From: Alistipes sp.
Lineage (GTDB): Bacteria; Bacteroidota; Bacteroidia; Bacteroidales; Rikenellaceae
Assembly: GCA_017936685.1 (NCBI GenBank)
Contig: JAGBFA010000004.1
Span: forward strand, 124,001-188,000
Reading direction: 5' to 3'
Length of the DNA: 64,000 bases
Positions within the stretch are counted from its first letter, which is position 1. Each line of letters begins with the position of its first letter. The notes under the pieces were generated by a model. That model was not told the DNA's origin, searched no databases, and worked only from the letters and a program-made list of their open reading frames with translations. The translations under genes were made by a program, and so were the position numbers. Below are positions 35,004 through 45,532 of this stretch, piece after piece.

Positions 35004-35449
35004 ATGGCTGTAAAATACTACAACGAAGGATCCGCATACAGGTTTGCTTCAAAACGCATCATTACCCGATGGCTGCACGCCGTAGCCGAGGCCGAGGGCT
35101 ACCGCATAGGCGATATCAACTACATATTCTGCTCGTCGGAGTATCATCGCCAGATCAACATCGACTATCTCGGACACGACTACTTCACCGATGTCATCAC
35201 CTTCGACGACAGCGACCGCAAGGGCAGCCGAACGGTCAGCGGCGAGATATACATCGACGTGGATACCGTCACCGACAACGCCCGGATATACCACGCCATA
35301 CCGGCCACGGAGATGCGCCGCGTGGTGGTGCACGGCCTGCTGCACCTCTGCGGACAGGGCGACAAGACACCCAACGCCGCAACCGTGATGCGCCGCAAGG
35401 AGAACAGATACCTTAAAATGCTGGCACCGCTGCTGGCAGGCAAACAGTC

Positions 35450-35453
<4 letters not shown>
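35004..35453 (+). CDS. ybeY: Endoribonuclease YbeY
   Basis: A 149-residue UPF0054-type protein. The zinc site is VVVHGLLHLCGQGD, close to the HGxLHLxGxD signature. FTDVITFDD and GEIYID are conserved core strands. Role: 16S rRNA 3'-end maturation and ribosome quality control. Its end overlaps mnmG by 4 bases (ATGA), so translation is coupled. Confidence 0.93.
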
Positions 35454-37336
<1,883 letters not shown>

Positions 37337-37361
37337 GATAGGGTAGCCGGGCTGCGAAACG

Positions 37362-37391
37362 AAAGGGGTGTTCCACGTGGAACACCCCTTT
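37362..37391. terminator. Perfect 30-bp palindrome: terminator containing a parS-like core
   Basis: The arms AAAGGGGTGTTCCAC and GTGGAACACCCCTTT are perfect complements with no loop, followed by T-rich sequence. It can terminate both mnmG and ilvE. Confidence 0.8.
37369..37384. promoter_or_regulatory. Candidate parS site 1
   Basis: TGTTCCACGTGGAACA is identical to the ParB-binding site used in Pseudomonas and fits the broad parS consensus. It lies 32 bases after mnmG. Confidence 0.6.
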
Positions 37392-37411
37392 TTAATTGGA
37401 GACATGATCTA

Positions 37412-38428
37412 TTACATCTCTACCTCGACCGTCCAACCATACTTATCCTTGGTGCGGCCGTATTGAATATCCTGCAAAGCCTCGTACATTTTGCGCGAAT
37501 ATTCGCCCACTTCATTGCCGTAGTCGTATACTTTCTGGGTATCCAGATCATAAAGCTGGCCTATCGGAGAGATCACGGCAGCAGTACCGCAGGCACCGAC
37601 CTCCTCGAAAGTATCCAACTCTTCGAGCGCAACAGGACGCTCCTGAACCTCCAAACCGAGGTCGAGAGCAATCTGACGAAGGCTCTTATTGGTGATAGAG
37701 GGAAGAATCGACGTACTCTTAGGCGTGATATAGCAGCCCTTGCGAATACCGAAGAAGTTGGCAGCACCGAACTCCTCGATAAATTCGTGCTTGGCCGAGT
37801 CGAGGAACAGCACGTTAGAGTAGCCGTTGCTGTGAGCGCGCTCACCCGACAGAATGCTCGACGCATAGTTGCCGCCGACCTTCACATCGCCTGTTCCACG
37901 TGGAGCACTACGGTCCTGCTCACGGTCGATAACGGCCTTGATAGGCTTCATACCGCCCTTAAAATAGGGACCGACAGGCGAGCAGAAGATGATAAAATCG
38001 GCCTCATCGACAGCCTTAACGCCCAGGCAAGCCTTGGCACCGATCAGCATCGGACGCAGATAGAGCGACGCGCCAGTGCCATAGGGAGGGATAAAGTCGG
38101 CATTGCGACGGACCAGCTCCTTGCAGGCATCGACAAACATCTCGACGCTCGGCATAGGCAGACACAAACGCTCGGCCGACGAGCGCAGACGCTTGGCATT
38201 CTCGTCGGGACGGAACAGGCGCACCTTGCCGTCCTCGCCGCGAAAGGCCTTCAAGCCCTCGAAAAGTTCCAATCCATAGTGCAGGCAGGCCGCCGATATA
38301 TGCATACGCATATACTCATCGTCGGTAACCTCCATATCGCTCCACTTGCCGTCGGCAAAGTGGAAGCGTACATTGTAAGCTGTCTTATAGTAGTTGAAGC
38401 CCAGCTTACCCCATTCTATATTCTCCAT
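37412..38428 (-). CDS. ilvE: Branched-chain amino acid aminotransferase
   Basis: A 338-residue fold-IV PLP aminotransferase. The catalytic Lys lies in TGDVKVGGNYASS, LFLDSAKHEFIEEFGAANFF holds the conserved Glu, and ACGTAAVISPIG is the phosphate-binding C-terminal segment. It performs the last step of Leu/Ile/Val synthesis or the first of their breakdown. It faces mnmG across the palindromic terminator. A parS-like site lies inside the gene at 37892-37907. Confidence 0.95.
   Translation of the reverse strand: MENIEWGKLGFNYYKTAYNVRFHFADGKWSDMEVTDDEYMRMHISAACLHYGLELFEGLKAFRGEDGKVRLFRPDENAKRLRSSAERLCLPMPSVEMFVDACKELVRRNADFIPPYGTGASLYLRPMLIGAKACLGVKAVDEADFIIFCSPVGPYFKGGMKPIKAVIDREQDRSAPRGTGDVKVGGNYASSILSGERAHSNGYSNVLFLDSAKHEFIEEFGAANFFGIRKGCYITPKSTSILPSITNKSLRQIALDLGLEVQERPVALEELDTFEEVGACGTAAVISPIGQLYDLDTQKVYDYGNEVGEYSRKMYEALQDIQYGRTKDKYGWTVEVEM
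37892..37907. promoter_or_regulatory. Candidate parS site 2, inside ilvE
   Basis: TGTTCCACGTGGAGCA has one mismatch from site 1 and lies 523 bases away. It encodes part of IlvE, so coding need alone could explain some of it. Confidence 0.4.
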
Positions 38429-38561
38429 AATTTATATATAGTTTTAAGGTTTTTATTATTTGTTTCGGGTATATGTACGGCATATCGCAATCCCGTATAT
38501 AGCAATCCGGCATGTCGCGACAGAGAGTCGGAAGCGGCAACCGGCAACGATACCCGCCATA

Positions 38562-40604
38562 TTATCCCACCGTAGCACCGGCATTGACGCTGTCGCCGGG
38601 TTGCAGCAACACCAGTCGTCCCAGAGCGTCCTGCGCCATAAGGATCATACCGTTGGAGGTAATGCCCTTGATCTGGCGGGGTTCGAGGTTGACTAAAACG
38701 AGAATCTGTCGGCCGACCAGCTCTTCGGGCGTATAGAACTCGGCTATGCCCGACACGATGGTACGCTGATCGATACCCGTGTCGATAGTCAGCTTCAAGA
38801 GCTTCTTGGTCTTGGCAACCTTCTCGGCAGCCAGCACGGTCGAAACGCGAATATCCATACGCTGGAAGTCGTCGAACGATACCGCCTCCTTCTGCTCGGT
38901 GACGTTGGCGGCAGCCTCGGCAGCAGCATTGGCCTGACGCGCAGCCTCCAACTTATCGAGCTGACGCTGTATGGCATCGTCCTCGATCTTCTCGAACAGC
39001 AGCTCAGGCTCACCGATACGATGTCCCGCCTCAACGAGCGAGGCAGAACCCAGATCGTTCCACGTCAACTTATTAATATCGAGCATCTTGACGATCTTGG
39101 CTGCGGTAAACGGCATAAACGGCTCGATGGCGATCGACAGATCGGCCGTGATCTGCAAGGCTATGTTGAGAATGGTCTTCACACGCTCCGGATCGCTCTT
39201 GATGAGCTTCCACGGCTCGGTGTCGGCCAGATACTTGTTGCCGATGCGGGCATAGGCCATAGCATCTTTCAACGCCTCGCGGAAATGGTATGTCTCGATG
39301 TTGCGTTCCAGCGACGGACGGATCTGCGACAGCTCGTCCAATGTCTGGCGGTCATACTCCGTAAGGCTGCCGCATGCGGGCACCTCGCCGTCGTAATACT
39401 TCTTGGTGAGCACCAGCGCGCGGTTGACGAAGTTGCCCAACACGGCCACCAGTTCGCTGTTGTTGCGCGACTGGAAATCGCGCCACGTGAAGTCGTTATC
39501 CTTGGTCTCGGGCGCATTGGCACACAGCACATAGCGCAGCACGTCCTCCTTGCCCGGGAAGTCGTCGAGATACTCGTGAAGCCATACGGCCCAATTGCGC
39601 GAAGTGGAGATCTTGTCACCCTCCAAATTGAGGAACTCGTTGGCCGGCACATTGTCGGGCAGCACATAGCCGCCGTGCGCCTTCAACATCGACGGGAAGA
39701 CGATGCAGTGGAAGACGATGTTGTCCTTGCCGATGAAGTGCACCATCTTCGTGTCGTCCGAGCACCAGTATTTCTGCCAGTCGGGCGTAAGATCCTTTGT
39801 AGCAGATATATAACCTATCGGGGCATCGAACCACACATAGAGCACCTTACCCTCGGCACCCTCCACCGGCACGGGTATGCCCCAATCCAGATCGCGGCTC
39901 ACGGCACGCGGCTGCAAGCCCATGTCGAGCCAGCTCTTGCACTGACCGTAGACATTGGTCTTCCACTCCTTATGGCCGTCGAGAATCCACTCGCGGAGGA
40001 ATGTTTCATACTGATCCAAAGGCAGATACCAGTGTTTCGTCTCACGCTTCACGGGCACCGATCCCGACACCGCGCTATGCGGCTCGATCAGCTCGTCGGG
40101 CGAGAGGGTCGATCCACACTTCTCGCACTGGTCGCCGTATGCACGGTCGTTCTGACAATGTGGGCAGGAACCCACGATATAGCGGTCGGCGAGGAACGTT
40201 TGCGCCTCCTGGTCGTAATACTGCATCGAGCTCTTCTCGATGAACTTGCCCTCGTCGTAGAGCTTGCGGAAGAAATCCGATGCCGTCTGACGATGCGTGG
40301 GCGACGAGGTGCGCGAATATATGTCGAATGCTATGCCCAGACGCTCGAACGACGACTTTATGATGGCATGGTAACGATCGACGATCTGCTGCGGCGTGAC
40401 ACCCTCCTTGCGCGCCTTGATGGTGATGGGCACGCCGTGCTCGTCGCTGCCGCACACCGATATCACGTCGGCTCCGCGCAGACGCAAGTAACGCGTATAG
40501 ATGTCCGACGGTATGTAGACGCCGGCCAGATGGCCTATGTGAACCGGTCCGTTGGCGTATGGCAGTGCCGATGTTACCAGATAACGTTTATACTCTTTTG
40601 TCAT
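38562..40604 (-). CDS. metG: Methionine-tRNA ligase with a C-terminal tRNA-binding domain
   Basis: A 680-residue class I aa[16 protein letters not shown] holds the HIGH motif, [13 protein letters not shown] the KMSKS-type loop (KISTS), and CPHC with CEKC the zinc knuckle. An Ala-rich linker leads to a Trbp111-like OB domain ([17 protein letters not shown]). It charges Met to tRNA, including the initiator. ilvE starts 133 bases downstream on the same strand. Confidence 0.97.
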   Translation of the reverse strand: MTKEYKRYLVTSALPYANGPVHIGHLAGVYIPSDIYTRYLRLRGADVISVCGSDEHGVPITIKARKEGVTPQQIVDRYHAIIKSSFERLGIAFDIYSRTSSPTHRQTASDFFRKLYDEGKFIEKSSMQYYDQEAQTFLADRYIVGSCPHCQNDRAYGDQCEKCGSTLSPDELIEPHSAVSGSVPVKRETKHWYLPLDQYETFLREWILDGHKEWKTNVYGQCKSWLDMGLQPRAVSRDLDWGIPVPVEGAEGKVLYVWFDAPIGYISATKDLTPDWQKYWCSDDTKMVHFIGKDNIVFHCIVFPSMLKAHGGYVLPDNVPANEFLNLEGDKISTSRNWAVWLHEYLDDFPGKEDVLRYVLCANAPETKDNDFTWRDFQSRNNSELVAVLGNFVNRALVLTKKYYDGEVPACGSLTEYDRQTLDELSQIRPSLERNIETYHFREALKDAMAYARIGNKYLADTEPWKLIKSDPERVKTILNIALQITADLSIAIEPFMPFTAAKIVKMLDINKLTWNDLGSASLVEAGHRIGEPELLFEKIEDDAIQRQLDKLEAARQANAAAEAAANVTEQKEAVSFDDFQRMDIRVSTVLAAEKVAKTKKLLKLTIDTGIDQRTIVSGIAEFYTPEELVGRQILVLVNLEPRQIKGITSNGMILMAQDALGRLVLLQPGDSVNAGATVG

Positions 40605-40901
40605 ACAAATGATATAGTATTACTAATTTGGTTCAAATTTAGCAAAATTAAATAGAAATAAAAAATAAAAAGTATCGAATCGTAAGGCGAGGCCGTTTAT
40701 CTCTTCACGCAGATGCCATGCGCGCACAGTCGCCGCGGCCGTTTTCGGGAGCAGGAGAGGCTTAAAAATAGGCTGGAAATTTGCATTGCAGTAGAATTGT
40801 GCTATCTTTGTAAAACATTAACCGAAAATTCCATACGCATGAACAGGCAGTTTTTTATACGCATGGCGGTAATCCGCCCGATGCAGGGATTTGAGAGCTT
40901 C
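40605..40901. other. Gap with an orphan promoter and the terminator of the AraC gene
   Basis: Plus-strand TTTG at 40780, a 19-base spacer and TATCTTTG at 40803-40810 make a full promoter with no clear gene. A hairpin with arms GGCGG and CCGCC at about 40862-40888, followed on the minus strand by an A-rich run, may end the AraC transcript. Confidence 0.55.
40780..40810 (+). promoter_or_regulatory. Orphan promoter, directed antisense into the AraC gene
   Basis: The consensus boxes and 19-base spacing are ideal. The only open frame downstream (ATG at 40839, 80 codons) lies mostly antisense to the AraC gene and looks like noise. Confidence 0.5.
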
Positions 40902-41717
40902 TCATCGATCATCTCTCAGAGCTTTGGGCGTGCACCCGTAATGGGATTTGAACAGACGGTTGAAATAGGTGACATTGGCGAATCCTACGTCGTATGCTAT
41001 TTGGGCTATACCGTCGTCGGTGTGCACCAGTCTCTCCGCCGCTCTCTCCAAACGATAGCTGTTCACATACTCGGAGAATGATTGTCCGGCATGCCGGCGC
41101 ATGAAGGTGCAGAAGGCCGACTTGTTCATGTTGACATACGCCGCAATTTCATCTAACCGTATGTCGCGGGCATAGTTGCACGCGCAGAACACCCGTATTT
41201 TTTCCAGTCGTCGCTCCGACTTGCCGAGAATATTGTTTCGACCGACAACCGAACATTTGTCGGTATCGGCCATCAGCACAAGCAGCTCCAACATTTTGGG
41301 CAGCCGGTATTCGGGACTCAGGCCGCGCATGGAGTGCAGCAGCCGGCAGATACGCTTTTGAGTATCCCCCGTATATGAAACGGCTCCGGCGAGGGCTTTT
41401 AGCCGCCCCACAGACTGCCTCGCCTCCGGGAAGAGCATCTCTATGCGGTCGAGTACCGACTGCTCGAAAAACACCGCTATATTGGTTATGTTCCCCTCTG
41501 GATCCGTCGCCGACTCTTCGAACTGCCACACATGCGGAATATGCGGAGGAATGAGTATGACCTCGCCCGCGGCCATAGGCTCGGTACTGTCGCCGATGGT
41601 GCGCAACCCCCGGCCGCATATCACATGGGCCAGCTCCCATGTACTCTGCGAGTGCATGCCGATTTGTCTGTCGGGTTTCAGACAGACGTAGTCATAGATA
41701 AACGCCGGAGTCTTCAT
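40902..41717 (-). CDS. AraC-family transcriptional regulator, 271 aa
   Basis: The N-terminal half is a cupin-like sensor domain (ELAHVICGRGLRTIGDS, GEVILIPPHIPHVWQF). The C-terminal 100 residues hold two helix-turn-helix motifs: IRLDEIAAYVNMNKSAFCTFMRR and GIAQIAYDVGFANVTYFNRLFK, the AraC signature. The start at 41717 (MKTPAFIYD) follows a TATATTTG -7 box; a Met six codons earlier is less likely. It faces away from the divergent acyltransferase gene, which it may control. The effector is unknown, probably a sugar. Confidence 0.9.
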   Translation of the reverse strand: MKTPAFIYDYVCLKPDRQIGMHSQSTWELAHVICGRGLRTIGDSTEPMAAGEVILIPPHIPHVWQFEESATDPEGNITNIAVFFEQSVLDRIEMLFPEARQSVGRLKALAGAVSYTGDTQKRICRLLHSMRGLSPEYRLPKMLELLVLMADTDKCSVVGRNNILGKSERRLEKIRVFCACNYARDIRLDEIAAYVNMNKSAFCTFMRRHAGQSFSEYVNSYRLERAAERLVHTDDGIAQIAYDVGFANVTYFNRLFKSHYGCTPKALRDDR

Positions 41718-41777
41718 ATTGCAAATATAGTTCAATTATTTTAGAATATAGGTAAATATGGAGTAATGAATTATGAC

Positions 41778-41785
41778 TAACTTTG
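41778..41785 (+). promoter_or_regulatory. -7 box of the acyltransferase gene
   Basis: TAACTTTG, 27 bases before the ATG at 41812. Confidence 0.5.
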
Positions 41786-41811
41786 CCGACAGTTTACCGA
41801 TATCGTAATTT

Positions 41812-42981
41812 ATGGCAACACAAGCAATACCCCTCTCCTCGAAACCGCGCTTCGAGATACTCGACGGCCTGCGCGGCGTGGCCGCCATGATAGTAGTGGC
41901 ATTTCACCTCTTCGAGACATATTCGAGCGGTCCGAGCGACCAGATCCTCAACCACGGTTATCTCGCGGTGGACTTCTTCTTCGTGCTGTCGGGCTTCGTA
42001 ATCGGATATGCCTACGACGACCGATGGAGCAAGATGACGACCTGGGACTTCTTCAAGCGACGTCTTATCCGACTGCAACCGATGGTCGTTCTCGGCACGC
42101 TTATCGGAGCCTTCTGGTTCTATTTCAGCGACGCACCGGTATTCGGACTTGTGATGCAGACCCCGTGGTGGAAGCTGCTCGTATTCACTATTCTGGGCTG
42201 TATGATGTTTCCTGCGCCGCCCTCGATGGATATACGCGGCTGGCAGGAGATCAACTCGCTCAACGGCGCGCAGTGGTCGCTGCTGTGGGAGTATATCGCC
42301 AACATATTGTATGCGCTGATCATACGCCGGCTCAGTACGGTCGTGCTGGGGGTATTCGTATTCATGTCGGCACTGCTCACCGTAGATCTTGCCCTCGACA
42401 TAGACATATCGGGGCTTTTAGCGGCACGCGACTATGCGCAATATACCGTCATCGGAGGGTTCGGACTCACGCCCGACCAGATTTACATAGGTCTCTGCCG
42501 CCTGCTCTATCCCTTCTTCGGAGGTCTGCTTCTCTACCGGTTGGGCAGACTGCGCATCAATCTGCGCCGCGGAGCCATGCTGTGGTGCTCGCTGGCAGTT
42601 GCCGCCACACTGGTGATGCCGCATATAGGAGGTCAGACGCACCAATGGCTCAACGGCCTCTATTGCGCCGTGGTGATACTGCTCGTCTATCCGGCCATCG
42701 TCGCCGCCGGAGCCGGAAGCCAGTTGAGGGGCAGGAGAACCACCGCCGTCTGCAAGTTCCTCGGCATGATCTCATATCCGCTCTATATAACCCATTATCC
42801 GATGATATATGTGCAGATGAACTGGGCGGCACGACACGCCGATGCACCACTCGGCACCCACATCTGGGTGGCCGTCAGCATCTTCATAGCCTCGATAGCC
42901 GTGGCATACGCCAGCGTCAAGGTCTACGATCTCCCGATCCGCGCATGGCTCTCCGACAGGTTCATACATCGTAAAAAATAG
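41812..42981 (+). CDS. Acyltransferase 3 family membrane protein, 389 aa
   Basis: About ten TM helices. The N-terminus has FEILDGLRGVAAMIVVAFHLFE, the family start with the catalytic His, then YLAVDFFFVLSGFVIGYAY with the conserved Asp and Phe residues, and FFKRRLIRLQP. Such proteins acetylate or otherwise acylate surface glycans across the inner membrane. The divergent AraC regulator suggests controlled expression. The acceptor is unknown. Confidence 0.9.
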   Translation: MATQAIPLSSKPRFEILDGLRGVAAMIVVAFHLFETYSSGPSDQILNHGYLAVDFFFVLSGFVIGYAYDDRWSKMTTWDFFKRRLIRLQPMVVLGTLIGAFWFYFSDAPVFGLVMQTPWWKLLVFTILGCMMFPAPPSMDIRGWQEINSLNGAQWSLLWEYIANILYALIIRRLSTVVLGVFVFMSALLTVDLALDIDISGLLAARDYAQYTVIGGFGLTPDQIYIGLCRLLYPFFGGLLLYRLGRLRINLRRGAMLWCSLAVAATLVMPHIGGQTHQWLNGLYCAVVILLVYPAIVAAGAGSQLRGRRTTAVCKFLGMISYPLYITHYPMIYVQMNWAARHADAPLGTHIWVAVSIFIASIAVAYASVKVYDLPIRAWLSDRFIHRKK

Positions 42982-43748
42982 TTGCGGACATATAACCGAA
43001 GACCAACCACCCTGTCACTCCGCGAAGCCGCAAGCGACGTGGGAGTCTCGCGGACGGGAGCACATTTACCGGACAGGTATTTGTCGACCAAGAGAGATTC
43101 TCACGTCGCGTGCATAGCACGCTCCTCAGAATGACAGTACACAATATGTCATTCTGAACGAAATGAAATGGAGTGAAGAATCTGGTTAGGGACGATTTGA
43201 CCACTCGTGCTGTCACTCCGAGGAGCCGCAGGCGACGTGGGTGTCTCGCCGTCGGGAGCGTCCATGCAGCCCAAAAGAGAGATTCTCACGTTGGACGTTC
43301 CGCATAACCAATGTCGACCAAAAAGCTACGGCTTACGCCGTTTTATAATTCTGACCCTTAAATCCCCTCCTCGGAGGGGACTTTGGTCGCGCGACCTATC
43401 GCGCTCCATATGGGGCATGGCAGGCTTCGTCCCTCGTCCCGAGGTGGGGCGTTGGCAGGCTGTCTGTCACTCCGAGGGAGGGCATTCCCGACCGTGGGAG
43501 TCTCACGGACGGGAGCACGGTTGTCTTTTCGAAGATACACTTATCGGCCGCAAAATGAGATTCTCACGTCGCGATTTGCAATCGCTCCTCAGAATGACAG
43601 GGTGGAAATAGTCACGCACGGATTTCTCGCTTGCGCTCGAAATGACACGACGAGAAGTTTTATATTCCCCAACCAGATTCTTCACTCCATTTCATTTCGT
43701 TCAGAATGACAAAGTGGTGGAAATAGTCTCCAAAGCACCACTTCCCCA
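42982..43748. repeat. Large R/S/T repeat mosaic
   Basis: No gene in about 770 bases. At least nine R-type units alternate in orientation: TGTCACTCCGCGAAGCC (43013), GAGATTCTCACGTCGCG (43093), TGTCATTCTGAACGAA (43147), TGTCACTCCGAGGAGCC (43211), GAGATTCTCACGTTGG (43279), TGTCACTCCGAGGGAGG (43463), GAGATTCTCACGTCGCG (43557), CTCGAAATGACAC (43636) and ATTTCGTTCAGAATGACA (43694). T unit (inverted) at 43312-43353, S unit at 43353-43459. They match those at 7.1, 25.2, 28.2 and 58.6 kb. Confidence 0.8.
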
Positions 43749-43868
43749 TTTTTCGTCAAAAGCGGTATTATGCCACGCGACGACAGAGCGAGACGATGGG
43801 CTGTACACTTAGTACAGCCCATTGTCGAGCGACAAGGAGCGGCAGTAGAATGCCGCTTTTCACGGAAA
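43749..43868. repeat. P-element 5 (full length)
   Basis: Ends TTTTTCGTCAAAAGCGGT and GCCGCTTTTCACGGAAAA. The central hairpin is GATGGGCTGTAC and GTACAGCCCATTG. Unlike other copies it lies upstream of a gene, 46 bases before the fba promoter module. Confidence 0.85.
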
Positions 43869-43914
43869 ACACGCAAAAAAACACAACCACTTTTCTGCGC
43901 AGAAGATACTCATT

Positions 43915-43969
43915 CTCGTAAAAAATGCAAGCAAGCTTGCTTGTTTCTCTCGACTTATTCGTATCTTTG
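43915..43969 (+). promoter_or_regulatory. Promoter module of fba (copy B of the 55-bp motif)
   Basis: Ends in TATCTTTG at 43962-43969. Upstream is CAAGCAAGCTTGCTTG at 43928-43943, a perfect 16-bp palindrome that overlaps the expected -33 area, so it may be an operator. It matches the pullulanase copy over 55 bases with about six mismatches. The start codon is 64 bases downstream. Confidence 0.8.
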
Positions 43970-44033
43970 TGCGGTTTTTGAGAATCTTACGAGAAGCGTC
44001 AAATTTTTACAAACATCATAAATTTATCGTATT

Positions 44034-45035
44034 ATGGTATCATACAAAGAGTTAGGTCTGGTGAACACCAAGGAGATGTTCAAGAAGGCCATCGACGGCG
44101 GTTATGCCATACCCGCCTTCAACTTCAACAACATGGAGCAGTTGCAGGCTATCATCATGGCTTCGGCCGAGACTAAGTCGCCCGTTATCTTGCAGGTGTC
44201 GAAGGGTGCGCGCAACTACGCCAACCAGACGCTGTTGCGTTACATGGCCGAGGGTGCCGTGGAGTATGCCAAGGAGCTGGGCTGGGAGAAGCCGCAGATC
44301 GTTCTGCACCTCGACCACGGCGACAGCTTCGAGCTGTGCAAGAGCTGCGTGGACATGGGCTTCTCGTCGGTGATGATCGACGGTTCGTCGCTGCCCTACG
44401 AGGAGAATGTGGCCTTGACGCGCAAGGTAGTGGAGTATGCTCACAAGTATGACGTTACCGTCGAGGGTGAGCTGGGCGTTCTGGCCGGTGTCGAGGACGA
44501 GGTATCGGCTGCCGAGAGCCACTACACCAAGCCCGAGGAGGTTGTTGACTTCGTCACCAAGACCGGTGTGGATTCGCTGGCAATATCTATCGGTACGTCG
44601 CACGGCGCATACAAGTTCACGCCCGAGCAGTGCACCGTAGATCCCAAGACCGGCCGTCTGGTTCCGCCCCCCTTGGCATTCGATGTTCTGGCCGCTATCG
44701 AGAAGGAGCTGCCCGGATTCCCCATCGTACTGCACGGTTCGTCGTCGGTTCCCCAGGAGGAGGTCGAGACGATCAACAAGTACGGCGGCGCGTTGAAGGC
44801 TGCCGTAGGTATTCCCGAGGAGCAGCTGCGTCAGGCTGCCAAGAGCGCGGTATGCAAGATCAACATCGACTCTGACTCGCGTCTTGCCATGACGGCTGCC
44901 ATTCGCGAGGTGTTCGCCACCAAGCCCGCAGAGTTCGATCCGCGCAAGTATCTGGGTCCTGCACGCGACAACATGAAGAAGCTCTATATCCACAAGATCA
45001 AGGAGGTTCTCGGCTCGGACGGCAAGGCCTTGTAA
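44034..45035 (+). CDS. fba: Class II fructose-bisphosphate aldolase
   Basis: A 333-residue zinc-dependent aldolase: AIPAFNFNNMEQLQAI, then VLHLDHGDSFELCK (zinc His and catalytic Asp), VEGELG, SIGTSHGAYK (zinc His) and IVLHGSSSVP (zinc His), with NIDSDSRLA binding substrate phosphate. It splits fructose-1,6-bisphosphate into DHAP and glyceraldehyde-3-phosphate. Codon use is strongly biased, as expected for a highly expressed glycolytic gene. Shared promoter design with the pullulanase suggests common control by carbohydrate supply. Confidence 0.97.
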   Translation: MVSYKELGLVNTKEMFKKAIDGGYAIPAFNFNNMEQLQAIIMASAETKSPVILQVSKGARNYANQTLLRYMAEGAVEYAKELGWEKPQIVLHLDHGDSFELCKSCVDMGFSSVMIDGSSLPYEENVALTRKVVEYAHKYDVTVEGELGVLAGVEDEVSAAESHYTKPEEVVDFVTKTGVDSLAISIGTSHGAYKFTPEQCTVDPKTGRLVPPPLAFDVLAAIEKELPGFPIVLHGSSSVPQEEVETINKYGGALKAAVGIPEEQLRQAAKSAVCKINIDSDSRLAMTAAIREVFATKPAEFDPRKYLGPARDNMKKLYIHKIKEVLGSDGKAL

Positions 45036-45128
45036 AGGCAACTATATATAAGTTTGTACCTTTACTGTTAATTGTCAGTCAATCCCGCTTCGGACGGCCG
45101 CATACTCGCGGCGTTCCGCCGCGTTTAC

Positions 45129-45171
45129 AAATCTGACCCTCCCCTAAATCCCCTCCTCGGAGGGGACTTTG
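45129..45171. repeat. S/T-type repeat fragment
   Basis: CTGACCCTCCCCTAAATCCC and CTCCTCGGAGGGGACTTTGG, the same core as in the 25.4 and 43.4 kb mosaics. Confidence 0.75.
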
Positions 45172-45214
45172 GGTATAATTTGGAAAGATAGGCTGCTAAC
45201 AGGATCTGTATATC

Positions 45215-45250
45215 ATCGGCGCGAAGAGGTTTAGACCTTTTCGCGCCGAT
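45215..45250 (+). terminator. Terminator downstream of fba
   Basis: Arms ATCGGCGCGAAGAGGT and ACCTTTTCGCGCCGAT pair with one mismatch, followed by TTTTTT. It lies 180 bases past the fba stop. The rest of 45251-45532 holds only the likely promoter (TATCTTTG at about 45433) of the next gene. Confidence 0.75.
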
Positions 45251-45532
45251 TTTTTATAAATTACATAATGACATCAGAAACTGCTCGACCGATTGAAAAT
45301 CGTAAATAAAAACCCGTATTGAATATCGATCCCTAATCAAAACCCTCTCCGAGACGAAATCATTATGCCTAATGCCGCCGTAACGGATTGTAATATATTT
45401 TGTTGGAAAAGCAAGTTTGTTAGAATAAAATACTATCTTTGCTAACGGAGAGAGCGTCGCATATAGTGTATCGCGACACCGTTCGCGCACTTTCGACATC
45501 TCTCCGAAACAGGTTATTTTAAATTTTATACT

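Noticed and set aside
40839..41081. 80-codon plus-strand frame behind the orphan promoter
   Set aside because: Most of it is antisense to the AraC gene and shows no protein-like composition. The promoter is kept as a finding.
42982..43748. CRISPR-like array
   Set aside because: Units differ in length, alternate direction and lack regular spacers; no cas genes are near.
45254..45499. 81-codon minus-strand frame between fba and the lipoprotein gene
   Set aside because: It crosses the likely promoter and leader of the gene at 45533, has no signal or family trait, and odd composition.
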